From Filobasidium wieringae (taxonomy: Eukaryota; Basidiomycota; Tremellomycetes; Filobasidiales; Filobasidiaceae): 64,000 nt of DNA. Shown piece after piece: positions 37,541 to 49,036 of the stretch. Both the position numbers and the translations under genes were made by a program. The DNA is taken from positions 14,290 to 78,289 of the forward strand of contig BCIV01000021.1 of NCBI GenBank assembly GCA_001600055.1, given 5' to 3'. How positions within the stretch are numbered: the stretch's first letter is position 1; every line of letters starts with the position of its first letter. The notes under the pieces were generated by a model. The model did not search any database and was not told the origin of the DNA. It saw only the letters and a list, made by a program, of their open reading frames with translations.

Positions 37541-38040
37541 ATACCTGTCCTTTTTCCTGCCGATATTCTGATGGACTGAGCCATCACTTATGAGGTCTTA
37601 TCCGTCAGCCTATGTCGGTTGGACGTGGACAAGGTTTCAGGATGCAAAAGTCGAAAGAGAAAAAACGCGGTATCTGGCTTTTCTTTTGCTCGACCTTTAG
37701 AGGAGGGTGGGATGGATCGCTGTTGCCGGCTTTTTTTTGCTTTTCTTTTTTTTTCTCTCTTTTGAAGTAGGATCATAGCCGCTGTGTTGGTGCTTGTATG
37801 TTTACATGAAACGACAGTGTAGCTTGATTCATCCTTTGATCAGAAAGAATGGGGACGTTGCCTGAAAGGGGGAGATCGGGTATCTCGCGTCTCATTTGCT
37901 GCATCTGCATTCCCTTTGTTCAGCGATCCGGTTATAAAGCCTGAGCGTGTTGTTGACCGCTGGTACGTCTTGACTGCTCTCATATCTGCTCTAGCTTTTA
38001 TCTTGATTGTCTAGCCATCGGAACCTACCTATCGCTCCGA
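37541..38040. other. Intergenic region with pyrimidine tract
   Basis: Contains a strong T/C-rich tract at about 37728-37765 (runs of T8 and T9 broken by CTTTTC), likely in the eS10 3' flank or the promoter of the next gene. No coding feature is supported. Confidence 0.4.
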
Positions 38041-39223
38041 TGCCACCTCGAAGGCCTCCACCCTTACCGAAGAGCCTGTTTACATCCGATGGTCCTCTAG
38101 CTCAAGGCGAGAAAGACTTTCACGTTGTTCGATCCACACGACAGTCATTGATCAAACGTTCTTACCATTAATATCACTGCGTCTGTGATACACAGGTTCA
38201 GCGCATCTACATCCCTCTCCCTCCTCTCTTCGTCCTCAATCGATCGTAGATGCTTCCCTTAGCCAACCATGCTCTTACGGCAGTCTGCCGCTCGAAGCAG
38301 CCCTCCCACTTGTGCCAGCAGTTGCACTGTCGGAGAATTACAAGATCTTGAACCCTGTCGAGAAACTGCGCTATCCTTCCAAACAAGCCGAGGAACCTAC
38401 ATATTCGCAAGACGGGGGACCTATTCAGCTCGATGTTTTGCTTCCTAGACCATTCGTTGACGCCTCCGACTGGGACAGTTTCGAAGACGTCATCTTCAAG
38501 ATCAGTACAGGGCAGGAGGGACCAGCTCCGGGAGTAGACGTTACCGGCTCGACTCTCGATGATATACCAGCTGTCAAGCGGAACGATCGGAAGATCGTAG
38601 TCGGTAAGAGATTCGATTCATCTCCTCAGTGGATCACGGTATCTGAGGTTCTGGTATCCTTGATAGCTGGGTTGCTGCCTCCACCGCTCGCACCCCATCT
38701 TCCTTCGCAGCAGCTCGTCTCTTCGGGGCTTTACCAAGCTTACGTCAATCACATGTCGGCTCTCAGCCTAAACGAAAACGTATACCTGCTATTCGCACCT
38801 CCTATTCTATCTAATGCGCAACCCGAAGGAGCTAGACCTGCTGGCAAATGGTGGACTGACAGAGCCGAACTAGAGCGCGTAATCCGGATGTATGGTGAGT
38901 TTCCCTTCTCACGGATGAATTTAGATGAATCAAGATGAACACTTAAGACCAGTACTAAATCCACATCCTACTTTCATGCAGCATCTACTGCACTCGAATG
39001 CTTTGGAGCTCATCGCATTATCTTTGGCAGTACCAACCCGATCACGATGGATCAACAATCACCTGGCGAATTTGCCGTCGTTCATAGCTCTGATTGGTAC
39101 ACTGAATATGCTTGCCGCGTGATGAGCGAGCTGATTGCAGGAGAGGGAGTCGAACAAGCAACGGATTCCATGGACGCGGTCTTCCACACGAACGCTCTCA
39201 AATTATTCAGGACAGTGGGGTGA
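38041..39223 (+). CDS. Amidohydrolase-like protein
   Basis: Resembles the metal-dependent hydrolase (amidohydrolase_2, TIM-barrel) superfamily mainly at its C-terminal end: ECFGAHRIIFGSTNP and AVFHTNALKLF, equivalent to the family pattern FGxxRxxFGSDxP ... NAxxLF. The start ATG at 38041 opens a Pro-rich exon (MPPRRPPPLPKSLF). A first intron ends at 38195, but its donor is ambiguous (38092 or 38157); both keep the frame. A last intron (about 38894-38980, GTGAGT...GCAG) joins ERVIRMY to ASTALEC. The usual metal-binding Asp of FGSD is Thr here, and no HxH metal motif was seen near the N-terminus, so the catalytic centre may be lost. Stop 39221-39223. Confidence 0.55.
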
Positions 39224-39330
39224 CTGAATGGACTGGCCAGCGATTTCAGGCTTTCATGTATCGAGATACATATTATCATACGTTTGGTTCCCACATTTCT
39301 TCAGGCAGTGGTTGCTTAGTGAGCTCTCCA

Positions 39331-39861
39331 TTATTCAGGCATGGCCTCTTTCTGAGTGTCGGCCAATTTAGGGATGCCCGAATACTTGTCCTTGACGAAA
39401 AGCTCAGCCTCGATGGGCTTGTTCGCATACGACTCGAGGTTGCCGACTTGCACAGCCATAGCCGGAAGGAAGGCTTTGGATTTATGAGCGAGAGCTGATC
39501 CACATTGAGTACAAAACTGAGTGTGCGAGAAGGAAGTCAGATGGACGCTTTTTGGTGAGGATCTAGTCCGAGATGCGAGGCTCACCACTCTAGTTACGGT
39601 ATTTCCGGACGATGCAGGAGAGTCGTAGTTGCCCACTGTACCGTTGAACTGTTGTCATCCCAGCGTCAGGCGGTAAATTGTCTTTCACGAATTCGAATAT
39701 CTTACATGCACCGCCTCCACTGGCACCAAAATGTTGCATGAGAAAGCTGAACCGGAAGTGTGCTGACAGTCGGTGCAGTGGCAGGCGGTGATAGCTTCAG
39801 GTAGATCGCCATCCAAGGTGATTTTCACGGCTCCGCAGAGGCAACGTCCAGTAGCTGGCAT
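39331..39861 (-). CDS. GFA/CENP-V family zinc protein
   Basis: Glutathione-dependent formaldehyde-activating (GFA) domain protein. Zn-binding cysteines: GRCLCGAV, ACHCTDCQ and, after two introns, FCTQCGSALAHK. Splicing: MPATGRC...EAVH, intron from GTAAGA to ACAACAG, then FNGTVGNYDS...TVTRV, intron GTGAGC...CTCAG, then the last exon ending KLADTQKEAMPE. About 140 residues, normal for the family. An upstream in-frame ATG at 39936 would add 25 residues; 39861 was chosen because it starts right at the domain. Despite the name, most fungal members have no proven substrate. Lies 3' of VPS18 on the same strand, about 130 bases away. Confidence 0.85.
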
Positions 39862-39992
39862 GTTTGAATAAACGTAACAACGAAAACTCGAGCGTTCGAG
39901 AGGATTGGGTATAGATCGTGTAGATGCAGAATACAAAGTCGCAATGAGGGGAGTGAATCTCCAAAGTGTATTTATATACGCATGGCGTTGCG

Positions 39993-42900
39993 TCAGCAGA
40001 GATCGTCATCGATAGTTTCAAAGGCCGAAGGCGACGCGAATATCCTCGCTCGGCGTATGTCATAAATCCCATGAATCGTCTCCGTTTCGCTCGGAGACAA
40101 AAGGTTGGTCAATCGTTGCGATGGCACCCTGTTTATCGCCAGCTCTTGTCAGTGTGGGCGACAGATTTAACGTCAAAATCTGCTCACCTCGCATAGGACG
40201 CAATTAGAAGCTAACACCTTGTCAATCTCTGCTCTGATGTCGTCCAGCTTGGTTTGCCTGCTATTCTCTTGTGGGACTACATTAGTCACGGCCTTCTCAG
40301 TACCTCGACCTCCAATACTGATGGCATTGGCAAGGACATCTGGCACGATGAGCTCGCGGAGTTTGTCACCAGCGGCTAATAATTTTCGGCTGCTACCAAG
40401 AAGCAGATTTGCAGGATCTAGCGCTGAAGCGATGACCTCTGCCTGATTCGTAGTCGCCGATAGCAACGTGCGGGACCGAGAGTCAGTTAACGAAGTCTTC
40501 CTGCTAAGCTTAGACAGCCGAATCAACTCGTCCTGAAGATGAACAATCCTCCTTAGGGAAGAAGAGGGTAGGTACTCCTTGGCCTACGATCAAGCATGAT
40601 GGTCAGTACTGGCCCCTGTTGTCAACCTCGGAAACTCACCAGAGAGATCATACAATCGGCATGGAACGCATGTTGACAAGGAAAGACGTAGAAGTGCCGC
40701 ATCGTGAGAAGTCCTTGGCATCGAGAGCATCTCTCATTTGCGTCAATCGTAATGAACCGTGCTTGCAGATTCTCGATATCAGCTTGGATCTTCTTTGCAG
40801 AGCTTGTGGCATCATCCATCTCCCCTCGCAGAGTTTCGATCTGAGAGCTGTAGTCTTCCAATGCATCACAGATCTCATCCTTGAAAGCGTTGATGACAGT
40901 GAAATCCGGGAAGAAAGGTAAGATATCCTCGATTTTTAAGAGTTCCGTCTGCTCTAACAACTTTATTGCGCTGTGACAGTCAAAGTCAGGGTCATGGTGC
41001 ACAGCACCGCCACATACCAGGACTGACCTTTTGATATCGTTTCGATCCTGTATTGCGTGTCTGGCAATTTTTAGCCATAACTTCCTCTTCAGAGCGATAT
41101 CATCTTCTGGTTTATCAGCGTTCGTTTTGGCAAGTTCGATATCGCCCTTCTCCAAAGCGAGATCGACCCCACTTTCGAACCGGCCCATCTTAGCGTATAT
41201 ATATACGCAGGGTAGTAGTCTGTCGTTTTGCTTGCACAACCTCAGGGCGTAGTCCAAGTCGAAGATCGGTCGTTGTGTTATCGGATCCTCGACAGCCTCG
41301 TTTAAAAACCGTAAAAGCTCGGTATCACTGCGATCCTCGTGCTTTACTAACATTGTGAGAAGTAGGTTGTGAACAACATCGTCCGTATTGCCCCTCTTTA
41401 CAACGATTGTCAGGAATTGAATTGCGTGCTTTTGTCCTCCAGCATTCGACGCGTGATAAGAAGAGAGAAGTGCAGGCACCAATTTCTTAACGTCAAGCGC
41501 GCTGTTCTTCAACCAGGTTTGTGTCGTTTCCTCTGGGACATGCGCCATCAGTACAGACGCATGTTGATAGTATAGGTCCAGAGTAGGCTGCAACTTGATA
41601 TGTCAGCAGTTTTCTGCACTGACGACAACGTATAGGCTAACCTGGCGATTCAATACGTCTATAGCCTCGTGCCACATCTCCTCGTCTATAAAATGCTGAA
41701 TGACGATTGCATAATCCTTCAGAAGCCGTGCAAAAAACAGGTATATGTCGGTCCGGCCATGACTCTGTATCAGATGATAAATGACTTTCGGCTCGAGGTT
41801 GTTCTGTGTCGAGACGGAATATTAGACTTAAGAATAGGATGAGCGTAAGTCTTTACTGACCTGGTACGTGGTGATAAATGTCCGCAGATCTTCGTCCATC
41901 AGTGATAACTCTGTACGCAAGCTCTCGACCTCGCCTGTCGCGGCTTCTGCAGCAATTATGTCCTCCAAAGTATTACATTTGCTCAAGTATATCTCGATCA
42001 GCCAGGTCGCCAACATCATTCGTTGGGTGATGTTCTGCTCCGTATGCCATTGTTAGCGCCATCACTCGTTTGAAGTCAGCTCTACTTACTGCTTTAGGTA
42101 GGCGGTTCAGTCGCTCTGAAAGATAGATGCGCAAGGCATCTTTTTCATCTGCGTCCACGAATCGCAATGCTACGTATTCAAAACTCCGAGTACATTTCGC
42201 GTATGCCTGCGCCGCTTGTATATATCGTTGATCCTGGAATAGACTGTCTGCTTGTCTCGAAATTATCATATCCGTCTGTTTCTGATCCTGTGTTGCGTGT
42301 TCGTCATGAGTAATGAACAGATAGAAAAGAGGGGAAATGTTCCCGGCATACCTTGGCATAAGAAAGTGCGATTTCGTAATTCCCTCGATCCATCTCCAGA
42401 TACCAGACATTACGCTCTTCCACCTTCGGAACCACTTCTATCAGACTGGCGCTAGTGTACGCCCAGAATGTCTGCTTGACTGGGTCGGAGGTCAGTCCAA
42501 GGACTCGCTCCGTAGATTGCTACAGTTCAGGAGTAAGCAATGTAATTAGACGTGTCCCGGCCGAGGTACCACTTACAAGGTCGAACGGCTGTTCCCAGAC
42601 AATGCGGCCTGACAATCTTGATACGCTCACCAACCGAGTTTGAAAAGCAAGAATAAAATGAAACTTTGTCGCTAGAATGGATAAGGGTTTGTGTCCGTCG
42701 GCCGAGCCCAGAGAGGTCCAGCTCTCATACGTAGCGGAAGTCAGGGCGGAATGAGGTTCGTTGCCCAACAGCTCGAAGTGGTATAGTCCGGAAGCTACGT
42801 CAGCACATCGATAGTCAGCATCGGTATCTGTTTCATGCGCCATCCAACTCACCTGTGGACCAGGCAAGATGGCTAGGCTGTAGCAGGTCCCTTGTTACGT

Positions 42901-44134
42901 TCTTTGGCTTCGTCAAAGAAGTCGATAATTGCCAGAAGGAGCTGACCATTGAGTCAGGACCATCCCCCGGTACGTAGTGCGAGCCTATCTCGAGTGAATT
43001 AGTTTATCAGTCTGTCTCTTTCCAAATACACTTACGAAGGCTAGCATCCTGCGTCTCAATATCCTTGAACATATCTTCGCCCCACCCGTTCTTACCTGTC
43101 ATGTTCCAGTCCTGGTTGCTACTGGCCATGTTGGTATGGAAAAGATGCAGTCGCTCGCTGGTTGTCAAGACCGCCCAGACTTGCGGCTTCTTGGATAACG
43201 AACTTGTACTACCAAATCCAAGGCTTAAGCCAGTAACAGACCGTTTCTCAGGCAAGCTGTAAAGTATGACATGATCCCTTTCGTAAGTCCTCGCGATTGA
43301 AACCGATTTGAGGTTGAAGATATCGTCGTTTGGTGGAAGGACAAGCGAAGAGATGACTCCCTCATTAGAGGCCAGTAAACATTCGGTCTGATTCGGAAGA
43401 GGTGTCGACGTGGCTAGGGGGGACCATGCAACGCAACTAACGGTATGGCGCAATCTGAGTGGCCGAGGCTTCCGTGCTGATGGAGGAGATGTGGAGGCTA
43501 TGGGGCCTAGACTTGCGGTCGATAGATAGAAGACGTCCCCTGAGGTGATACTGATCAAAAGATGTCTACCGCTGGGATCTCCATAAAGCGAAGCGATCCG
43601 AGGAACATGCTGCTCTGCACCTTTGCCTTCAATGTTCGCGGCAGGTTTTGGGAGGTCGACGTTGACCAGATCGGCAGGTTTATTGAGATCGATGACTATC
43701 AGAGAAAGTGGACGGACAGCTGCCACAAGGATATTTGAATTGACTTGTAAGGATAACAGTTCCGCAGGTAAAGAGAATTGCACCTTCGACATGCTAAATA
43801 TTGCCGAATTGTCGTCGAGTATCGGCTTCGAGGTGTATCCAGCTTCACCCTATAGTCTGGACCGCATCAGTCTGTTTGATTTTCAGGGCTTTGAAATCAC
43901 TGATTTGCCGAAATACTCACCGATTGCAGCTCCGTTCCATCTACAGACATGTCATCGTCATCTGGTTCAAATCCCTCCGTCCGCAGTTGGGCAAATGCGC
44001 TGTTCTCGAAAGCATCTCTCGAATTGGACATCCGCCCGCGAGAAGGAGCATGCTCGACAACTGCCACATTTAATAATATAAGATTCCGGCGTACAGTGTG
44101 ATGCACCCGACGTGGACTTACAATCGTCAAACAT
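39993..44134 (-). CDS. VPS18: Vacuolar sorting protein Vps18 (HOPS/CORVET core, RING)
   Basis: Core subunit of the HOPS and CORVET tethering complexes that act in endosome and vacuole fusion. The start exon is only 13 nt (44134-44122, MFDD), followed by a 61-nt intron and an acidic leader (EPDDDDMSVDGTE). The beta-propeller begins at VQFSLPAELLSL and includes FHFILAFQTRLVSVSRLSGR. A helical clathrin-repeat region follows, with KHAIQFLTIVVKRGNTDD and DYALRLCKQNDRLLPCVYIY. The coil EMDDATSSAKKIQADIENLQ leads to the RING: ERCSRCQGLL, FPCQHAFHADC, and, after the 40173-40526 exon, ASNCVLCE. A last intron joins this to LAINRVPSQRL and a stop at 39993. About ten introns. An upstream ORF (44387-44175) could add a leader exon; 44134 is preferred because GTAAGT follows directly. 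Confidence 0.88.
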
Positions 44135-44538
44135 TGATGTTACCCGGAGCTGATGGAAGATGCCAATCTCCTGCTCAACGTCCTGTAGCGTAACGGGCAA
44201 GGAAAGGTCGTAGCCTATTGGCCGTGAATCGAACTGTCGGTCGTAAATAGTAGTATGGAGATGTATCGACCCGATCGACCCTCAATACCCTCGGTTGATT
44301 GGGAGTTACAGAATTATAGATGTGTTCGTTGGACGAGATGACGATTCTCTGTTCTCTATTCTGACGCGTAGACGCGAACCGCTGCATTTCATTCGAGTCT
44401 GACCGATACTGTCCAGCATGTCCAGCAGTCCTTACCGACTGGTCCGGATGGCGTTCAACCTTTCAGACCGCAAATCCTAGAAGTAGCAACCAAGTCTGAT
44501 GTGTATGAGTGTGTGGACTGACTGGCATGACATTGCGC

Positions 44539-44544
44539 AAAAAA
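44539..44544 (-). terminator. Pol III terminator (T6) of the tRNA
   Basis: Six A on the plus strand are six T on the minus strand. They begin two bases after the 3' end of the tRNA, as expected for RNA polymerase III termination. Confidence 0.7.
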
Positions 44545-44545
44545 G

Positions 44546-44635
44546 TGGAGAAATGGCGAATCGAACGCCAGACCTTTCCAACACATCCTGGTGAGCAAGT
44601 GCTAATGGAATGTTATACCCCTAAACCATATCCCC
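44546..44635 (-). tRNA. tRNA-Ala(AGC) with 18-nt intron
   Basis: Read on the minus strand, 90 nt fold as a tRNA. Acceptor GGGGATA pairs with TTTCTCC with one T-T mismatch at pair 6-67; the third pair is G-U, the identity element of tRNA-Ala; discriminator A. A-box TGGTTTAGGGG and B-box GTTCGATTC fit Pol III promoters. The anticodon stem is TTCCA/TGGAA with loop TTAGCA...T, which is the standard Ala(AGC) loop, interrupted after position 37 by an intron of about 18 nt. T-arm TGGCG/CGCCA is perfect. A T6 terminator follows. Introns in tRNA-Ala are not the rule in yeasts, and the D-arm is atypical for Ala, so the isotype is less sure than the tRNA call. Confidence 0.75.
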
Positions 44636-45229
44636 GATAGCGGGAGGAACTCTGTAAAACAAAATGAATGCGCCAACAGGCAGTAGTAACAGGCCTGACC
44701 CAGATCATCCGCTGGAACTCAGACACTTTGCAGGAGGGGACAGTGAATGTTGAGATAAGCAAACAAGCAGTAGGTATCAGGTGAAAGCTAAGATATATGA
44801 TTTTGTGCATGAACGCTAGTTTCAGCCGCATCCAATGTTGATGTCTAAACTAGACGTTCACGTTTGAGAACGTGATCAAACTTGCGGCGGACGCGGTTGA
44901 ACGTGAGCGCAACATATTTAACTCTGAATTACATGAGATTTCACATATCGCTCCCCTCAACCATCAGAAACGTTCTAGATGTTTTAGACGCCATCAAGAT
45001 ATTGATCGCTCATCATCTAGAAAGGTAGCATGAATTCTAGAAAAGGAACAGCGTGAGAAAGCATTTAAGTGAGAGGTCGTGAAGGCTCAGGCCTGAGAAG
45101 CAATCAACCGAGTTCAACGGCTTCTCAGTTACCGTTCTATCTATCTACCTATCTAATTATCTAATAATCCACTCAAAGTACTCAAACGACTGCTACCCTT
45201 ACAAACTAAACATTCAAACGCTTCTTACC
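44636..45229. other. Intergenic region, possible left flank of the hAT element
   Basis: Contains words related to the intron motif of the next gene (GTTCACGTTTGAGAACGTG near 44855, GTTGAACGTGAG near 44896), which could be subterminal repeats of the hAT element. A CTAT/ATCT microsatellite lies at about 45136-45170. No terminal inverted repeat or target duplication was identified with confidence. Confidence 0.4.
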
Positions 45230-48200
45230 ATGTCTAGCACCCGTCAATCCAGTACCGGAATCGACCCAGATCTCGGCTTAGAACAAGCGTTGGCCGTTAA
45301 ACAGGCTGCGGACGCTCAACAGGCTCAGGCCGATATCCTCGCTGCCGCTACCGCTGTTCAACGGCCTGTAACCCCCTCTCGTCCTGGTTGGATCACGGTA
45401 GAGGGTACCCCCAGCCGCAATAAACGGGCTCTTGCACCGGTCACCGATGATGAAGGCGAGAGGGAGTTACTTAATTCGGACGGTGAACGTAAGTTGAACT
45501 TCAAACTGTTAAACATTTGTTGAACTCGGTCAAACTGTTGAACCCCACTCTCTCAGTCCCTGAAACCCCTTCTAAAAGGCGCAAGCCTAATAATAAGAAA
45601 GAAACAACCCCTAAAACCCCTAAAAGAACTCCTAAGAAGGCTGCACCTAAGAAGCCGACACCCAAAAAGACGACACCCAAAAACACGACCCCCAACAGGA
45701 AAGCGAAAGCGAAGAAGATTCCTGATGAGGATCAGGAAGCGGTCGAATCCGAGAGTGAGGTTGAGGAAGTGGAGAAGGAGCAGGTGGAGAAGGAGCAGCG
45801 AGTTGATCAGGACGAGATGGAAATCGTCGAGAAGCCTGATGATGATGATGATGAGGAGGAGGAGGATGTCAAGGCCAGTAAGTACAGTTGAACTTCCAGG
45901 CTTACGTTTAAACACTCAATATTTCCATGATGTTTAAAAGCGCCTAGCCAGGGTCGTATCAAGGTTCCGGTACCTGGTGATAACGACACGATCGAAAAAC
46001 ACCAGGAGTACCTCGATCTCTGGTGCTCGAAGCACTACGACAATGGCAGGGGGGGCGAAGGCAACCGTCACATGCAGCGACCCGTCATAGCGAGTGCAAA
46101 GGAGAAGGGAAGACGTCAGGCGTTTGGTGGTTGTGGACTTGCCGGTAAGTTCAAAGTTCAAACGTTTGAACTTTGAGTATTTTGAACTTTGAGCATTCGA
46201 GTTGTTTGCTCATCATTTCTCCCTCTTCTGCATAGGTACTGCCCTTGGATCACCTTGAAGACTGCAAACACAGCCGGGTCAGGGACCTCCATCAACTGTC
46301 ACGCCAATACGTGCAAGAAGAGGATTGATGACTCACAGACTTGTCTGGTGGTGGATGGGTCGATTTCTGAGGTTCAGCCAGCTGAGCCTTGTTTGATGGA
46401 GACCCGCTATGCAATTCTTGAATGGATTGCAGTGAACCACCACGCATTCAGAGTGGTGGATCAAGATGCTGTAAGTACCATTCAACATTTGAACCTTTAA
46501 ACGTTTGAACTCATTGTTTGCCTATAATTTAGTTCAAGTCGATGTTTACCGCATCCTTTCCTGCAATGGACACGGTTCTTGTTACGGCAGGTTCTTGCTG
46601 TCACAGGTCTAATAGCAAACGCTACTCGTAGGTTATCTGGATGATGGAATAAGGACCGAGTTGTGGTAACTCGGTTAGTTCTAAGCAGTGGACAAGTTAT
46701 TCGACCGAATTAAAGGATTCGGTTAGAATCTATAAGTTATTGGAATCGAAGAGATTAGTATCGAATGTTGATATTAATCGGTTTAGGTGAAGAGCGAAGG
46801 TTGTATGAGAGCAACTTAGCGAGATCCTATTGTAGTAACCTCTTCACAGTACGTCTTGAATTGGTAATTCAGTAGGTGTAAATAGAATGCGATATCGGAC
46901 TTGAGTCCTCTATACAATTTGGTTGACTCTGTATAGACGATTCAATCCCTAACTATATATACTAAACGGAAACACTGCGAGACCACAAACAAAGGAAAAG
47001 AGAGCGATACCACCACGAGTCGTCTAAATTGTTTTTGCTAGATTCGGTTGAATCCTATTTTGTATTTATGGAACCGAGAAGGGAGAGCGAGTCGGATAAA
47101 GAAATAATTGATAGGTTGTCGACGGATTCGGTTGAACCTTGTAGGGAACAACCGAACATGGATGGGTGTCTTCTTTGTTGGTTCGAGGTTCTAGGTAGAT
47201 CACCTTGTTCGACGGAATAGGAGATGGCGTTTCGTGTTGTACAAACAATCCGCGGTACGAGCGTATTTGGCCAGCTTTCCCGGAGATTCGGTTGAAACGG
47301 GGTCGAACCGAAACGGGGTGGTAGTTCGGTTGGTTGAGCAAGATTCTACTTGAGCGATGTCTTGATGAACCAGTTGTAACAGTTCTGCCGTCTAGACGTC
47401 AGGTCAAGAAGGACATGCGTATGATGCACGATAAGACTGTTACAAACCTGAAGCCACGTCTTCGCAAAACGCACAGTGCAATCCACATTCCTCTTGATGG
47501 ATGGATTGACAGGAGTGGGAAAGCGTACATTGCGATCATTGCCAATTGGTCAATCGCCCTGGACAAGACGGTGGGAAATGATAGCCAGTTCAAGGCAATG
47601 CAGGCGATGTTGTCTTTCCATCAGTGAGTAAGGTTCAGACGTTTGAACGCCTGAACTTTGAACTTCCTAAACGTGACTGATCAGATCAACATTGCTGACC
47701 TTGAATGTCCTTGTTTTATTGATGTGTTTAGCACACCAGAACGTCACACTGGGGAGCACATGGCTGACGTTGTGGCTAAGTGTCTGACCGATTGGGGGAT
47801 CGAGAACAAGGTGATGTCGGTCATCTGTGATGACGCTTTCAACAACGACAAGATGGTTGATTCTCTTGCCACGCATGGGCGGAAGATGTTCCATGGGCGT
47901 TTAGGTCATGTCGGATGTTTCGCCCACATCTTGAATCTGGTCGTTGGGGTAAGTTGACTCCGCTGCCGTTTGAAGTTTAAAGTTGAACCCACTAAACTTC
48001 ATTGAATTTCACAACTTTAGGCCGTTATTGAGGGAGCCACTGGATCTAAATGGTCTGAACTCGAGGAGCTGGAGGCAGTCGCTTCAAAGCCGGAACGTGA
48101 CGTCTTTGACTCTGATATCGAGGAAGATAACGATGATGAAAGCCAGAACAAAGATGGGTTGTTCACTCAGCGGAGGAGATCTCGCCTGATCAGGCGATCC

Positions 48201-48807
48201 TGGATTTGCTCCCTCTCACTGTATGTCCTTCAGGAAACGAGAAGGACAAGAAGAGTCTGGCTGACTCGCAGAAGAGGGTGGCGTCGATCCTGACAAAAGT
48301 TAGTATCTTTTCATCTTTAACCGCCCAATCAGAAGTTCAGTTGTTTAACTGTTTAACTGTTCAACTGCGTTCAGTTACACAGTGCCGTTTACTTCCTAAG
48401 CGCCTCAAGTGTCGAGGTGAACTTAAGCATAAGTGGGTTGCCGCTGTTGCGACGGCCAAAAACAAGGGCGAGATCGAACAGGAAGGGACGTACACCATCC
48501 CTATCGACGTGCAAAGGGTAGAACTCCACCTTCAAGTGCTTGGAGACGATCATCAAGGCTGAGCCTGCGATGTACGTTTGAACTGTTGAACTTTGAACTT
48601 TGAACTTTGAACCTGTGTTTGCCTACTGACGTTCATTCTGTCGGTTTGGGTAGCAAAAGCCTGATGATGAATCCTGGAGCAGACTACTCTATGGCTGAGC
48701 GTCTCATCCCAGACGATTTTGAAGTGATCAAGGAGGTCGTTCCGATCTTGAGGGTAAGTTTGAACTTTGAACGCTAAGCGCGAAAAACGCTGAAACAGTG
48801 GTTGAAC
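45230..48807 (+). pseudogene. hAT-family DNA transposase gene, interrupted and truncated
   Basis: A cut-and-paste transposase of the hAT superfamily. The N-terminus has a Lys/Pro-rich basic tract (TPKTPKRTPKKAAPKK) and an acidic tract, then a Cys/His part of zinc-finger type (NCHANTCKKRI). The catalytic region shows LDGWIDRSGKAYIAIIANW, HTGEHMADVVAKCLTDWGIE, VICDDAFNNDKMV and GCFAHILNLVVG, all standard hAT blocks. Introns by frame: 45489-45556, 45878-45940, 46145-about 46235, 46471-46532, 47624-47731, 47949-48020, 48299-48382, 48572-48653 and a donor at 48754. Damage: a solo LTR inserted in exon 5, a frame change between about 48120 and 48165, and a stop in the conserved RWNST-like block near 48517. 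The C-terminal dimerisation domain is missing because a retroelement starts at 48808. Confidence 0.85.
46580..47381. mobile_element. Solo LTR (802 bp) inserted in hAT transposase exon
   Basis: Begins TGTTAC and ends GTAACA (TG...CA ends with 6-bp inverted termini). It is flanked by a perfect 5-bp target duplication GTTCT at 46575-46579 and 47382-47386. Removing the element and one GTTCT restores the transposase frame (DTVLPSRRQVKKD). A TATATATA box lies near 46960. It has no coding content of its own; the ORF on either strand is incidental. A solo LTR left by recombination between two LTRs fits best. Confidence 0.9.
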
Positions 48808-49036
48808 TGTTGTGATTCAGTGATAAGTATACTGAGCATCACTACTACCAGGTAACATACCAGTTGTGATTTAGTGATAAGTATGAATCACAACAGGGAA
48901 ACTAAAGTAAAGTAGCACAGAAGGATGAGGATGACTTGTATGGGAGAGAGTCAGAGAGAGGGAGGACACGCGTAAGAGGAAGGGTGTCGCATGACACTAG
49001 GCTGAGGTTGCATAGCACAATAGTGCATATCCAACA
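48808..49036 (-). repeat. LTR, 229 bp, downstream of copia pol (minus strand)
   Basis: On the minus strand it reads TGTTGGATATG...CACAACA, with TG/CA ends and 5-bp inverted termini TGTTG/CAACA. A purine-rich tract, TTGAGTGGGAG, sits directly before it, as expected of a polypurine tract and 3' LTR. Two internal near-repeats of TTGTGATTCAGTGATAAGTAT occur at its plus-strand left side. It abuts the last hAT intron at 48807. A 229-bp relative lies at 52481-52709 in the opposite orientation. Confidence 0.8.

Noticed and set aside
47066..47341. 91-codon minus ORF in the solo LTR
   Set aside because: LTRs of this kind do not encode proteins, and no family resemblance was seen.
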